Positions 21,246 to 31,874 are shown, counted from the stretch's first letter. The stretch: DNA of 64,000 nucleotides from Burkholderiales bacterium (GCA_022843925.1 JALHMS010000008.1:1-64000); one strand, 5' to 3'. Notes: a model not told the origin generated them from the sequence alone. Translations and numbers: made by a program.

Positions 21246-21794
21246 ATGAACCTAGACCGAGTCGGCCCCGGCCGCGACCTGCCCAACGACATCAACGTGA
21301 TCATCGAGATCCCGATGAACGCGGACCCGATCAAGTACGAGGTGGACAAGGAGACCGGGGCAATGTTCGTCGACCGCTTCATGTCGACCGCCATGCGCTA
21401 CCCCTGCAACTACGGCTACGTGCCCCATACCCTCTCCGGCGACGGGGATCCCGTCGATGTCCTGGTGCTGTCGCCGGTGCCGCTCATCACCGGCGTCGTG
21501 GTCCGCTGCCGGCCCATCGGGATGCTGAAGATGACCGACGAGGCCGGCGAGGACACCAAGGTGCTCGCCGTGCCGATCGACAAGCTGTCGAGCCTGTATC
21601 GCCACATCGTGACGGCCCGCGATCTCCCCGATCTCGTGACCTCGCAGATCTCGCATTTCTTCGAGCACTACAAGGATCTGGAACCCGGCAAGTGGGTGAA
21701 GGTCATGGGCTGGGTCGGCCCCGAGGAAGCCAAGGAGGAGATCCTCCACGGCGTGCGCACGTACGATTCCGCCGCCAGCAAGCCGATGTTCTGA
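21246..21794 (+). CDS. ppa: Inorganic pyrophosphatase
   Basis: [46 protein letters not shown]. Confidence 0.95.
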   Translation: MNLDRVGPGRDLPNDINVIIEIPMNADPIKYEVDKETGAMFVDRFMSTAMRYPCNYGYVPHTLSGDGDPVDVLVLSPVPLITGVVVRCRPIGMLKMTDEAGEDTKVLAVPIDKLSSLYRHIVTARDLPDLVTSQISHFFEHYKDLEPGKWVKVMGWVGPEEAKEEILHGVRTYDSAASKPMF

Positions 21795-21872
21795 CGTGAC
21801 GCCGCGCGCCCGGCTCCGGGTGTCCGCTGGCCGGGGCATCCGATCGATTCACCGCAATCCACGGAACGATCC

Positions 21873-22340
21873 ATGACGCGTCGTCGATCCCCGCCCGTCC
21901 CGGCCCAGCTGGGTACCCAGACCCCGCTGCCGGCATCGCCCGATGTCGCGCTGCTGGAGCGCGTGCCGAATCCCCATCCGGACGTGCGCTACGTCGCGCG
22001 CTTCACCGCACCCGAGTTCACGTCCCTCTGCCCGGTCACGGGGCAGCCGGACTTCGCGCACATCGTCATCGACTACGTGCCGGCCCGCTGGCTCGTGGAG
22101 AGCAAGTCCCTGAAGCTGTACCTGGGCGCCTTCCGGAACCACGGCGCCTTCCACGAGGATTGCACCATCGCGATCGCGAAACGGCTGAAGGCGCTGCTCG
22201 CGCCGAAGTGGCTGCGGATCGCCGGCTACTGGTATCCGCGGGGCGGGATTCCGATCGACGTGTTCTGGCAGACGGCACGCCCGCCGGCGGGCGTGTGGAT
22301 CCCGGACACGGGAGTGGCCTCCTACCGGGGTCGCGGCTGA
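21873..22340 (+). CDS. queF: NADPH-dependent 7-cyano-7-deazaguanine reductase
   Basis: [49 protein letters not shown]. Confidence 0.93.
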   Translation: MTRRRSPPVPAQLGTQTPLPASPDVALLERVPNPHPDVRYVARFTAPEFTSLCPVTGQPDFAHIVIDYVPARWLVESKSLKLYLGAFRNHGAFHEDCTIAIAKRLKALLAPKWLRIAGYWYPRGGIPIDVFWQTARPPAGVWIPDTGVASYRGRG

Positions 22341-23944
22341 TGCGATTCCTGCTCTCGATCCTCCTCGTGCTGGCGGGCGCGACGGCGTCGATCGCCGCGG
22401 ACACGGGGACCGTGCAGTCCGTGGCGGTGCTGCGGTTGCAGAACCGGGTGGTGCACGTGTTCCGCGTACCGGCCCAGGGCTACGCGCCGCGGGAGCGCGC
22501 CGTGGCAGCCCAGGCCCGGCTCGATCAGGCGATGCAGGACGACGGCCCCGGCGAGGTCTCGGTCCGCGAGGCGCCCGATGGGCGACTGTTGGTGGTCGAC
22601 GACGAAGCCGTGTTCCTAGTGGCACCCGGCGACGAGGATCGCCTCGCCGGCGAGACGTACGACGAGGCGGTCGAGGGCACCCGGGAGCGCCTCGCGGCCG
22701 CCTTGAAGGTCGCAGCGGAAACCCGCAGCCTGCGCGCCTGGCTGGTGGCCCTCGCGCTGGCGGCCCTCGCCACCGTCGCCTACGTCGCACTGGTCTGGGG
22801 TGTCATGCGCGTCCGACGGACCATCTCGGTGCGCATCGCGCTCCGGGTCCGGGCGGGCGTCAAGCGTCTGCACATCGCGGGCGTCACGGTGCTCGACCCT
22901 TCGCTCTTCCGTCAGACGATCGCCCGCCTCGTCGGCTTCGTCGCGTGGGCCCTGGTGCTGGTCGCGACCTACGTGTGGATCGCGTTCGTGCTCGGGCGCG
23001 TCGCCTACACGCGACCCTGGGCCGAGCAGTTGCAGGGCGCGCTGTTCGACACCCTCACGTTGATCGGGCAGGCGGTCGCCGGGGCCATTCCCGGGCTCGT
23101 GATCGTCGTGGTGATCGTCCTGGCCACCCGCGGCGTCCTGCAGGTCGCCGGCGCGTTCCTTTCCCGGGTCGAGCGAGGCCACTTTGCGCTCGGCTGGCTC
23201 GATGCCGACACCGCCCGGCCGACCCGGCGTCTCGTCACCATCGTGGTGTCCGTCTTCGCGCTGGCCATGGCGTATCCGTATCTGCCCGGATCGCACACCG
23301 ATGCCTTCAAGGGGTTGTCGGTGCTGGTGGGGCTCATGGTGTCGATCGGGGCTTCGGGCCTCGTCGGGCAGGCGGCGAGCGGTCTCATCCTCATGTACTC
23401 GCGCGCGATCCGTGTCGGCGAGTTCGCGCGCATCGGGGACGTCGAGGGCACGGTCACCGACCTCGGCGCGTTCGTGACACGCCTGCGCACGGGCAAGGGC
23501 GAGGAGGTCGTGGTGCCGAACGCGCTCGTCATGGGACAGATCACGCGCAACTACTCGCGCACCTCGGGCGGGGTCGGCTTCACCTTGAGCACGAGCGTCA
23601 CCATCGGCTACGACGCGCCGTGGCGCCAGGTGCACGCCATGCTGCTCGAAGCGGCGAAGCGCACGCGCGGCATCCTGGCCGACCCGCCGCCGCGGGTGGT
23701 CCAGACGGCGCTCTCGGACTTCTATGTGGAGTACCTGCTGATCGCCCATGCGGGTCCCGATGCGCCGCGGCAGCGTGCCGAGGTGCTGAGCGAGCTGCAC
23801 GGACACATCCAGGATGTCTTCAACGAGTACGACGTCCAGATCATGTCTCCGCACTACCTCGGGGACCCGCCGAAGCCGGTGCTCGTGCCGCCGTCGCGTC
23901 GCTACGCGCCGCCCGCCAGTCGCCCCGGAGATCCCGAGGTCTGA
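22340..23944 (+). CDS. MscS-family mechanosensitive ion channel
   Basis: SIGASGLVGQAASGLILMYSRAIRVGEFARIGDVEGTVTDLGAFVTRLRTGKGEEVVVPNALVMGQ; N-terminal signal; start overlaps the queF stop. Confidence 0.85.
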   Translation: MRFLLSILLVLAGATASIAADTGTVQSVAVLRLQNRVVHVFRVPAQGYAPRERAVAAQARLDQAMQDDGPGEVSVREAPDGRLLVVDDEAVFLVAPGDEDRLAGETYDEAVEGTRERLAAALKVAAETRSLRAWLVALALAALATVAYVALVWGVMRVRRTISVRIALRVRAGVKRLHIAGVTVLDPSLFRQTIARLVGFVAWALVLVATYVWIAFVLGRVAYTRPWAEQLQGALFDTLTLIGQAVAGAIPGLVIVVVIVLATRGVLQVAGAFLSRVERGHFALGWLDADTARPTRRLVTIVVSVFALAMAYPYLPGSHTDAFKGLSVLVGLMVSIGASGLVGQAASGLILMYSRAIRVGEFARIGDVEGTVTDLGAFVTRLRTGKGEEVVVPNALVMGQITRNYSRTSGGVGFTLSTSVTIGYDAPWRQVHAMLLEAAKRTRGILADPPPRVVQTALSDFYVEYLLIAHAGPDAPRQRAEVLSELHGHIQDVFNEYDVQIMSPHYLGDPPKPVLVPPSRRYAPPASRPGDPEV

Positions 23945-24034
23945 GCCTGTCCCGCGTCGGGACGTAGGCGGCCCGGGCGCACGGGCACGGAACTGGCGAA
24001 CCGCCCCGCAAGACGTTCAAGGAGCAGTCCACGC

Positions 24035-24766
24035 ATGGCCATCCTGCTGTTCACCGACTTCGGTGCCTCCGATCTGTACGTGGGACAGGTCGAGACCGTC
24101 CTCGATCGCTACGCGCCCGGTGTGCGGGTCATCAGTCTGATGAACGAGGCGCCGACGTTCGACGTGAAGGCCTCCGCCCACCTGCTCGCCGCCCTTGCCG
24201 CCTCGGTGCCGCGCGGACACGTGTTCCTTGCCGTCGTGGACCCCGGAGTGGGCACCCGACGCGATGGCATCGTCGCGCGCATCGACGGACGTTCGTATGT
24301 GGGCCCCGACAACGGACTCCTCTCCGTGCTCTGGCAGCGCAGTGCGACGCGCAGCGCGTGGAAGGTCACCCACCACGCCCCGGGGGCATCCGTGTCGTTC
24401 CACGGTCGCGATGTGTTCGCACCCTTGGCGGCTGCGGTCGTGACGGGGGAGTTCCCGAACGAGACCGTGACATCCATCGCCGCGCCGGAAGTGATGCTCC
24501 CCGAGGGCGATCTGGCGGAGATCATCTTCGTCGATCACTACGGCAACGCGTTCACCGGTCTGCGGGGAAAGGGTCTCCCCGAGGATCGCGAGCTGTGTCT
24601 GCGGCGCATGCGCATCCCGCACGCGCGCGTGTTCGGCGAGGCCGACGCCGGCCGGGGCTTCTGGTACGTGAACAGCCTCGGCCTGGTGGAGATCGCGATG
24701 CCCGGCATGAGCGCCGCGAAGATGCTCGGCATCCGCGTCGGCCAGGAGGTCGGCTGGGGGGCGTGA
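24035..24766 (+). CDS. SAM hydroxide adenosyltransferase (SAM-dependent chlorinase/fluorinase superfamily, DUF62)
   Basis: ILLFTDFGASDLYVGQVE, VFLAVVDPGVGTRRDGI, YVGPDNGLLS, DHYGNAFTGLRG. Confidence 0.88.
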   Translation: MAILLFTDFGASDLYVGQVETVLDRYAPGVRVISLMNEAPTFDVKASAHLLAALAASVPRGHVFLAVVDPGVGTRRDGIVARIDGRSYVGPDNGLLSVLWQRSATRSAWKVTHHAPGASVSFHGRDVFAPLAAAVVTGEFPNETVTSIAAPEVMLPEGDLAEIIFVDHYGNAFTGLRGKGLPEDRELCLRRMRIPHARVFGEADAGRGFWYVNSLGLVEIAMPGMSAAKMLGIRVGQEVGWGA

Positions 24767-24928
24767 TGCGGCAGCGCGGACGCGGTGTCGTCCGCAGCGG
24801 GAAGTAGCGCCATCGGCACCCGTCCGGCCAGCATCGTTCGATCCCGCTCCCTCCGATTCGCCGCGACGGTGCCCGGCGTACCTTCGCCCCCGTCGGGCCG
24901 CCGGCCCGCCCACGACGGAGGTTCCACC

Positions 24929-26497
24929 ATGCAATGCCTGCACGCACCACGGCGCGCCCTGACCGCCGCGCTCCTGCCATTCGTCATCTCGACGTTGTCC
25001 CCCACTGCTCACGCCGGACCCTACGAAGACGGCATGGCGGCACTCGATCGCTGGGACGCCACCCGCGCCGCCGCGTTCTTCGAGATTGCAGCGCAGCAGG
25101 GCGATCCGCGCGGCCTCCACGAGTTCGCGATCCAAGCGGCGGACCCGGCCAAGGACGGCAGCGTTCCTTACCTCGAGCGTGCCGCAGCCCTCGGCGAACC
25201 GCGGGCGATGGCGGCGCTCGCGGAGAACCAGCTCTCCGCGGTTCCGGACGGCAGCGGGCGCGCCCGCGCCTTCCTCGAGCCTCCGTCGCGGGTGCCGCGC
25301 CTGCTCGCCACCGCCTGCGAGAAGCAGCAGTTCGGTGCCTGCCGGACGCTCGCTCAACTGCACGCAGGGGCGATGCCGGAGCGGGCGAAGCACGTCGGAA
25401 TCGTCGACGTCGACATGACGCAGGCGCGGCGCTGGGGCGATCTATGGCGTGCGGGGCGTCTTGCGGAGGCGCGGACCGGCGACGAGACCGCGCTCGCCGA
25501 GATCGTTGGTTTCGGTGCCGAGGCATGGTCCGGGGTCGATGCCGCAACCCAGGCGTTCCATCGCATGGTCTACGCCGACATGAGAGGCGACGCGTCGTCC
25601 GGGGCCGCCGGGCCGCCTCCGGACGCGGCGTTGCGCAGCAGGGTCGATGCGTGGGAGATCCAGCAGGGCCTTCGTCCGGCCCGTCTGCCGGCTGCGCTGA
25701 CCCTCGCACGGCGCATTGCCGCCTTCGAGGCCGCCTACGACCAGTTCGACGCCGAGACCATCGCAGCCTCCGGACGCTACTTCGCCGCGAAGGTGATGGC
25801 CGCGGCGTCGAATCCCTACGCTGCCCCACGTCCATGGGGCGGTGAGCTCGACAAGGTCACGGCCGTCGCCACGCGCGAGCTGGCGGTCTTCCACAAGCAC
25901 GTCGCCGGCACGCATCGCAAGCTGGGGCTCGACATCGAAACATGGCTGCCCGGCAGACTCGTGGCGATGTTCACGCCGACGCAGCTGTACTGGATGGACC
26001 GCATGCGGTCCACTCCGGGCATGAAGAAGCGGGCGGCAGTGGCGCGCCTGCTGCGGATGGCGAACCTCGATGGCAATGCGGTCGCGGTGCGGCTGCGACG
26101 CGATCCCGCGATGGAATCGCTCGGGCAGGATGAAATCGCCCGCCGCGATCGCTACGCGAAGGACCGCGGCATCGATCTCGGGCCGGCGGCCGAACCGATC
26201 CTCCAAACCCGGGAACGCCTGCTCTACGCGCTCATGCAGCAGTTGCACCTGGGCGACCGCAATGCCCGCCTCGGCGATGCAGCATGGGGCCGGGCGTCGG
26301 CCATGCTCACCCTGTCGGAGGCCCGTGACATCGGACGCTCCCTGGAGTGCGGGCACTGCCGCGGCGTGGAGAATCTGCTGCAGGAACTTGTGTCGGAACG
26401 CGCCAAGGTCATCGAAACCTCGCAGGCAGGGGCACGGATGGAGGCCCGCGTGACCGACGTCATCCAGAACTGGGGACCGCCTCCGAGCGGCCGTTGA
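24929..26497 (+). CDS. Secreted hypothetical protein with Sel1-like N-terminal region
   Basis: Signal peptide (ALTAALLPFVISTLSPTAHA); short repeat-like helices; C-terminal half unrecognised. Confidence 0.65.
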   Translation: MQCLHAPRRALTAALLPFVISTLSPTAHAGPYEDGMAALDRWDATRAAAFFEIAAQQGDPRGLHEFAIQAADPAKDGSVPYLERAAALGEPRAMAALAENQLSAVPDGSGRARAFLEPPSRVPRLLATACEKQQFGACRTLAQLHAGAMPERAKHVGIVDVDMTQARRWGDLWRAGRLAEARTGDETALAEIVGFGAEAWSGVDAATQAFHRMVYADMRGDASSGAAGPPPDAALRSRVDAWEIQQGLRPARLPAALTLARRIAAFEAAYDQFDAETIAASGRYFAAKVMAAASNPYAAPRPWGGELDKVTAVATRELAVFHKHVAGTHRKLGLDIETWLPGRLVAMFTPTQLYWMDRMRSTPGMKKRAAVARLLRMANLDGNAVAVRLRRDPAMESLGQDEIARRDRYAKDRGIDLGPAAEPILQTRERLLYALMQQLHLGDRNARLGDAAWGRASAMLTLSEARDIGRSLECGHCRGVENLLQELVSERAKVIETSQAGARMEARVTDVIQNWGPPPSGR

Positions 26498-26501
26498 CCG
26501 A

Positions 26502-26545
26502 CGCGGGGCAGCCCGCCTCAGCGCGCTCCGGCGGGCTGCCCCGCG
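26502..26545. terminator. Bidirectional hairpin between convergent genes, extending into the 3' end of the minus gene
   Basis: 16-bp stem cgcggggcagcccgcc / ggcgggctgccccgcg; loop holds the minus-strand stop codon. Confidence 0.65.
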
Positions 26546-28422
26546 GCTGGCGACGAGGCGGCGGGTGGCTGGGTCTGTCCCGACTGCGCCGCGCGGACGT
26601 ACGGGTGTGTCGCACCCAGGCGGCTCGTCATCCGTGCGATCACCGACGGAACGACGCCGGCCGCTGCCGCGCTGCCGTCGCGCTGGGCGATCGTCCGCTG
26701 GAACAGCACGACGGCGAAGCCGGTCTCGGCTTCGAGTGCGGTGTCCCAGCCGTCCGGTTCCTCGGCATCCGCCGGCGACCCATGGGTTCGCCAAAGCTCC
26801 AGGATGCGCTCCGCGGTGCGTCGAAGGCCGATCAGATTGTCGCGATCGAGCTGGGCCATCCCGAGGCGGACCAGCGGTCGTGCTGCCAGCGGATGCAACG
26901 CGCCATGCACCCGTGCGATCCCCTCCACATGTTCCTCGAGGACGGCAATCGCTTCATGCTCGCGACCGGTGAGGCGGAACTGGCGGACCAGCGCCCCGAT
27001 GAGCAGTGCGCGCGTGTCGTCGGGCAGCGCTTCGTTCCCGATGGAGACGAGCTCCCGGGCGCGCTGGATCTGGATCTCGCGCTCGGTGAATCCGGGCTGG
27101 TCGCGAGCGATGCCGGGGGCGCGACCGAGCAGACCACCCAGTGCCGACGCCAGGGCGACCGACGTGTCCCCCTGGGATGCCTCGACCGCGGTGATCCACG
27201 CGCCGTAGAGTTCGTCCTCCTCCAGCGAGGGCTCGGTGACCGTCGCCAGCGCCGGGAGTGCCTCCGAGAGGATCCTCACCGACTCGGCCGTGGCGCTCGC
27301 GGAGAACGCGGCGGCGAGCTCCGCGGCGCGCCGGCAAGTGGACGACAGCACATGGATGCGGTGCCGTTCGGCCGGCGGCAGCGAGGTGACGTCGATCGGG
27401 GGTCGGGTCTTGCCCGCAGCCTCCGCCACCGCGCGGCAGGCGGTCAGCTGCGCCCGGGCCATGGGCAGCGCCGCGACGGCGCCGCGCGGGTAGAGCGCAT
27501 CCACATGCATCCGGTTCAGCATCTGCCATGCTGCGAGGAAGAGCCGGATGCGCGTCGTCTCGATGTCGCGCCCGGGCGGCAGCGTGTCGAAATCCATGAC
27601 CGCGAGCCGACCGTGGAAGGGAAACAGCAGTTCGCATCGACCGGCGCCATCGCATGCCTGGTGGAGCGCGGAGCGTTCCACGCCGGCAACGCCGGGGAAT
27701 GTCTGCTCGAACCAGCCGGAAGGGGCGTGGCAGCGGTACATCGCCGCCGGCGACGCCATACCCACCATCGGCAGCGGCGGCGAGGACGCATCACCGTCGC
27801 AGTCCCATCCGCGGAACGTGCGCTTGCCGTCGCTCGTGTCGATCTTCGTCCAGAAGCCATGAAGGACCTGGATCGCGGTGCCATCGGCCGATCGTCGGGT
27901 CGATCCGGGCGGGGGGCGGACGCCGCGGACGATGTCGTGCCGCTCACCGTCGGTGTCATCGCGCAGCAGCCGCACCCGCGCATGACCGATCCGGCAGGCG
28001 CCTGCGGCCGCGGGATGCGATTCGCAGAGCGTGCCCATCGATTCCGGCGGAACGGCTTCCCCGTCCGGGACCATCACGTCGAACGCGACTTCTGCGGGCG
28101 TGTCGCCGGCCAGTGCGATCCGGCGCGGCGCGGAGCCACGGGCCCATCGCGCGTCCCAGTCGGTCGGTGCTGCCCGCATCCGCAGCGCGGGTGCCGGGCG
28201 CGCACCCTCCCGGCCCGGCCACGTGAACGCGAAGCTCTCGTGCGGCACATCGATGGTCCGGGTGATCTCGGAGGAGGTCGCGCCGGTGCCCGGATTCCAC
28301 GGGCTCAGGGGAAGGCTGCCCTCCATCCATCGGAGTGCCACCAGCGGGCCGATGACGATCGCGCCGATGGTGCCGGCGATCGCGACACCGAAGATGATCC
28401 AGCGGGCGGTTCTCGCTCTCAC
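26518..28422 (-). CDS. Membrane-anchored hypothetical protein with TPR-like C-terminal region
   Basis: N-terminal TM IIFGVAIAGTIGAIVIGPLVAL; C-terminal EHEAIAVLEEHVEGIARVHGALHPLAARPLVRLG resembles TPR. Confidence 0.65.
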   Translation of the reverse strand: MRARTARWIIFGVAIAGTIGAIVIGPLVALRWMEGSLPLSPWNPGTGATSSEITRTIDVPHESFAFTWPGREGARPAPALRMRAAPTDWDARWARGSAPRRIALAGDTPAEVAFDVMVPDGEAVPPESMGTLCESHPAAAGACRIGHARVRLLRDDTDGERHDIVRGVRPPPGSTRRSADGTAIQVLHGFWTKIDTSDGKRTFRGWDCDGDASSPPLPMVGMASPAAMYRCHAPSGWFEQTFPGVAGVERSALHQACDGAGRCELLFPFHGRLAVMDFDTLPPGRDIETTRIRLFLAAWQMLNRMHVDALYPRGAVAALPMARAQLTACRAVAEAAGKTRPPIDVTSLPPAERHRIHVLSSTCRRAAELAAAFSASATAESVRILSEALPALATVTEPSLEEDELYGAWITAVEASQGDTSVALASALGGLLGRAPGIARDQPGFTEREIQIQRARELVSIGNEALPDDTRALLIGALVRQFRLTGREHEAIAVLEEHVEGIARVHGALHPLAARPLVRLGMAQLDRDNLIGLRRTAERILELWRTHGSPADAEEPDGWDTALEAETGFAVVLFQRTIAQRDGSAAAAGVVPSVIARMTSRLGATHPYVRAAQSGQTQPPAASSPAAGQPAGAR

Positions 28423-28449
28423 GGGGCTAGGCGGGCGACACGATACGGT

Positions 28450-29154
28450 TCAGACAAGCCGGACTGGTTCCAAGGCCTGTTCTTCGACACCGATGGGTGT
28501 GCGTCGAACGGACCACGCCATCGACTTCGGCCGATTGGCCACGGCCTGATGGAAGGCGCCGTCCACGAAGTGCAAGCCGACGCCGTCGTCGGCGGCGTGG
28601 CCGTCGGGTACCTCACCCGCACCGACCATCGCCTGGAATGTGGGCCGCCTCTCGGTTTCGCTGTCGTAGTGCGGGCAGTTGCTGCCGCTCAGGAATCCGA
28701 GGCATGGCAGCGCCGTCAGGGGGCCGGCGATGGAATCGGTGATGCCTTGCGCGAACCAGCAGATCGAGCCCGCGCTCGATCCGCCCATCGGCGTCCCGTT
28801 GTCGTAGGCCTTTCGGAGGATGACGTCCAGTCCCCAGTCGCGCCAGATCGCGAGCATCGACCGCGTGTTGCCGCCGCCCACGGCGATGGCGTCGTGGTCC
28901 ATCACGAACGATTCGAGATCCTGGGGCGTGCGTTTGAAGAAGGGCAGGACGGACGGGCGGCAGCCGAGCCGCGTGAACGCCTGGAAGAAGCGCAGCTGGT
29001 AGGGCTCGTGGTCGCCGCTCGCCGTGGGCACGAACAGGATGCGCGGCGACTCCAGACCCGTGAGATCCCGGAAGTAGCGTTCGAGATGGAGATTGTTATC
29101 GGGGTCGGCGAGAAAGCCGCCGCCCATGGCGAGGATGTGTCGCGATCGGGCCAT
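28450..29154 (-). CDS. Peptidase E / cyanophycinase-like (peptidase S51 family)
   Basis: ILAMGGGFLADPDN, VGGGNTRSMLAIWRDWGL, GGSSAGSICWF nucleophile motif. Confidence 0.85.
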   Translation of the reverse strand: MARSRHILAMGGGFLADPDNNLHLERYFRDLTGLESPRILFVPTASGDHEPYQLRFFQAFTRLGCRPSVLPFFKRTPQDLESFVMDHDAIAVGGGNTRSMLAIWRDWGLDVILRKAYDNGTPMGGSSAGSICWFAQGITDSIAGPLTALPCLGFLSGSNCPHYDSETERRPTFQAMVGAGEVPDGHAADDGVGLHFVDGAFHQAVANRPKSMAWSVRRTPIGVEEQALEPVRLV

Positions 29155-29185
29155 GACGAATCCGCGGAGGTTGGGGTGCGCGATT

Positions 29186-29243
29186 CTAAGGGAGACTCTG
29201 ATCTGGTCGTGCGACCGTGCGATGGGATCGGAGTCTCCCTAAG
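29186..29243. terminator. Long hairpin overlapping the acpH stop codon
   Basis: 18-nt arms ctaagggagactctgatc / gatcggagtctccctaag (one mismatch, one G-T) with 22-nt loop. Confidence 0.7.
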
Positions 29244-29829
29244 CCGCTGCCCGGGCGATGCCCCGGGCGAGATCGCGGAGGTCCGGGAAGAACGCATCGA
29301 ACGCGGCTCCGAACGCATCGGCGTGCACGGCGAGTTCCTCGTGCGCCCCCGCCAGAACGATCGCGTGCGGCGCGCGCCGGCTCATGCGGTCCAGGGTGAT
29401 CGCGATGCCTTCGAGCGTCGCGTATCCGGCGAGCCAGTCCTGGGCGACGAGATGGGGCACCAGCCGGCCGAAGCGATCGGGCAGCGGCACGGATGGGCGA
29501 GAAAGCGACGCGTAGACGTCGTCGGCGAAGATGCGCAGCGGCGCCGGATGCCATGCCGTCCATCGCGCGGCGAGGAAATGATCGAAGAAGATGTCGACGA
29601 GGATCCCCGCGTAGCGTCGGCGGGCGGGCGAGACGAGCCCCCTGGCTTCGCGCACCACCGGATGGGCATCGGTGAACGTGTCGACGGTGCGATGCAGCCG
29701 GATCGCGGACTGCACTTCACCGCGGTAACCGCTCGCCTCGAGCGGCCCTTTCACGAAGTCGCCCAGCAGGCTGCCCAGCCAGGCGTCCGGGATGGGCGGC
29801 GAGAGGTACAGGTGCGCGAGGAAGTTCAC
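29239..29829 (-). CDS. acpH: ACP phosphodiesterase (AcpH-like)
   Basis: GTG start; NFLAHLYLSPP, GSLLGDFVKG, SAIRLHRTVDTFTDAHP, YAGILVDIFFDHFLA. A TTG start at 29847 is also possible. Confidence 0.85.
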   Translation of the reverse strand: MNFLAHLYLSPPIPDAWLGSLLGDFVKGPLEASGYRGEVQSAIRLHRTVDTFTDAHPVVREARGLVSPARRRYAGILVDIFFDHFLAARWTAWHPAPLRIFADDVYASLSRPSVPLPDRFGRLVPHLVAQDWLAGYATLEGIAITLDRMSRRAPHAIVLAGAHEELAVHADAFGAAFDAFFPDLRDLARGIARAAA

Positions 29830-29854
29830 CGCGGGCGCCTCGCGCAACGGGGCC

Positions 29855-31153
29855 TCACGGGGCGCCCATGTAGTCCGCAGTGAGATGCAGGAGGGTGCGC
29901 ACGCCGAGCTTGAGCGCGCTCTCGTCGATCGAGAATCGCGGGGAGTGGTTGTAGGCGACCTTCGCGACGTCCTGGCCCGCGGGCGTGCCGCCCAGGAAGA
30001 GGAAGAGCCCGGGCGCCCGCTGCGCGAAGAACGAGAAATCCTCCGCGCCCATGAGGCGGTCGCGCAGCTGCACGTTGTCGGCGCCGGCCACGCGATGCAG
30101 GGTGGGAAGCATGCGGCTCGTGAGTGCAGGGTCGTTGATCGTCACCGCGTAAGGCTTCTCGATCGTCACCTCCGCCGTGGCACCCGAGGCCTCGGCGATG
30201 TTCTCGGCGGTGCGCCTCACGCGCGCATGGATGTCGTCGCGCAGGGCTTCGTCGAACGTGCGGATGGTGCCGACCATGGTGACCTGGTCGGGGATGATGT
30301 TGAAGCGGATGCCGCCATCGATGCCGCCGATCGTCACGACCGCGGGTTCCTTCGCGATGTTCACCTGGCGGCTCACGATGGTCTGGAGGCCGAGCACGAT
30401 CTGCGAGGCGACGACGATGGGATCCACGCCGCCCCAGGGCGCCGACCCGTGGGTCTGGCGACCCTTCACCACGATCTTCAGCACGTCGGCCGCCGCGAGC
30501 GCCGCGCCGGGCCGGTAGCCGATCTGGCCGACGTTCAGCATCGAGCCGATGTGCAGGCCGAACACGACCTCCGGCACCGGGGCGTCGAACGCGCCTTCCG
30601 CCAGCATGAGCGTGGCACCGCCGGCCTCGCCGGGAGGAGGACCTTCCTCTGCCGGCTGGAAGATCAGTTTCACGGTGCCGGGCAGGCGCTCCTTCACCTT
30701 CGCGAATGCCTCGGCCGCACCCATAAGCATCGCGACGTGGGTGTCGTGACCGCAGGCGTGCATCACGCCGGTCTCCTTGCCGCCGTAGGTGGTCCGCACT
30801 TTCGACGCGAACGGGAGGTCGACCTCCTCGGTGACCGGAAGGGCGTCCATGTCGGCGCGCAGTGCGACGACCGGGCCCGGCCTGCCGCCGCGAAGCACCG
30901 CGACGACGCCCGTGACGCCGACGCCGGTACGCACCTCGTAGCCGAGCCGTTTCAGATGGTCGGCGACGAGGGCCGCCGTGCGCACTTCGCGATTGCCGAG
31001 TTCGGGATTCGCGTGGATGTCGCGGCGCCATTCGATGACGCGCGGTTCGATCTGATCCGCCAGACGGTCGAGATCGGTGCGCAGATCGGCGGCATGACCG
31101 ACCGCACCGGTGCCGGCGAGGAGGAGGGCGAGGGCGAGGTGGGCGGGTTTCAT
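29855..31153 (-). CDS. M20 family metallopeptidase/amidohydrolase, secreted
   Basis: RRDIHANPELGNRE, ALRADMDALPV, GVMHACGHDTHVAMLMG; signal peptide. Confidence 0.9.
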   Translation of the reverse strand: MKPAHLALALLLAGTGAVGHAADLRTDLDRLADQIEPRVIEWRRDIHANPELGNREVRTAALVADHLKRLGYEVRTGVGVTGVVAVLRGGRPGPVVALRADMDALPVTEEVDLPFASKVRTTYGGKETGVMHACGHDTHVAMLMGAAEAFAKVKERLPGTVKLIFQPAEEGPPPGEAGGATLMLAEGAFDAPVPEVVFGLHIGSMLNVGQIGYRPGAALAAADVLKIVVKGRQTHGSAPWGGVDPIVVASQIVLGLQTIVSRQVNIAKEPAVVTIGGIDGGIRFNIIPDQVTMVGTIRTFDEALRDDIHARVRRTAENIAEASGATAEVTIEKPYAVTINDPALTSRMLPTLHRVAGADNVQLRDRLMGAEDFSFFAQRAPGLFLFLGGTPAGQDVAKVAYNHSPRFSIDESALKLGVRTLLHLTADYMGAP

Positions 31154-31406
31154 GATGCGTCCGGCGGAGGGGAGGTGAGCGGCGAGTCTCGGCCACTGGA
31201 CGGAACGCGTCAATGCGAGCCGACGGCGCGCACGCTTCCTCCGCTCCGTCCCGAGGAGAGCCGGGTCGGCGAGATCGAAGGGCGTGACCGCCGTGGCACC
31301 CGGCTGCGGATGTGATGGGTCGGACTCGGACCGGATGTCCGGCTGCCGGTGAGGATGTCGTGCGCGTCGAACGTCGTGCGGCGCGATGCAGCCGGGGTTC
31401 CTCGCG

Positions 31407-31715
31407 TCACTCGACCGGCAGACCCTCGGCCACCCACCCGTCCGTGCCGCCGGCGACGTTCACCACGTGCTGCAGGCCATCCATGTGCAATTTCTGAAGC
31501 GCGATCAGCGACCGTGCGCCGGACTTGCAGACGAGATGGATGGGTCTGGCGAGATCGAAGCTGCCGAGCGCGGTGCGGGACAGGCGTTCGAGGGGGATGT
31601 TCACGGCGCCGGGGACATGGCCCCTGGCGAACTCTGCGGGAGATCGGACGTCCACGAGCTGCACGTCGCCGTGCTGCTGGAGTCGATGGAGCGCGCTGGC
31701 GTGTACGGAGAGCAT
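31407..31715 (-). CDS. Rhodanese-like domain protein
   Basis: VQLVDVRSPAEFARGHVPGAVNIPLE; active-site-like loop VCKSGARS. Confidence 0.88.
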   Translation of the reverse strand: MLSVHASALHRLQQHGDVQLVDVRSPAEFARGHVPGAVNIPLERLSRTALGSFDLARPIHLVCKSGARSLIALQKLHMDGLQHVVNVAGGTDGWVAEGLPVE

Positions 31716-31874
31716 GGTGATGGCTCCAAGAAAGGGGGCGGCTACGAAGATGCGCCCGACTCTGCCCGTAACGGCACGTTGCCTTCTGTGACACAGGTTC
31801 CTGACGACGCCGCGAGCCCCGATAATCCGGCGTCCGCCTCGCGGTCACCCTCCCCCCACTGCTTCAGGTCTTCC

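Noticed and set aside
26347-29883. 1178-aa plus-strand ORF
   Set aside because: Overlaps three supported minus-strand genes; low-complexity RRG/AEHR composition of a shadow ORF.
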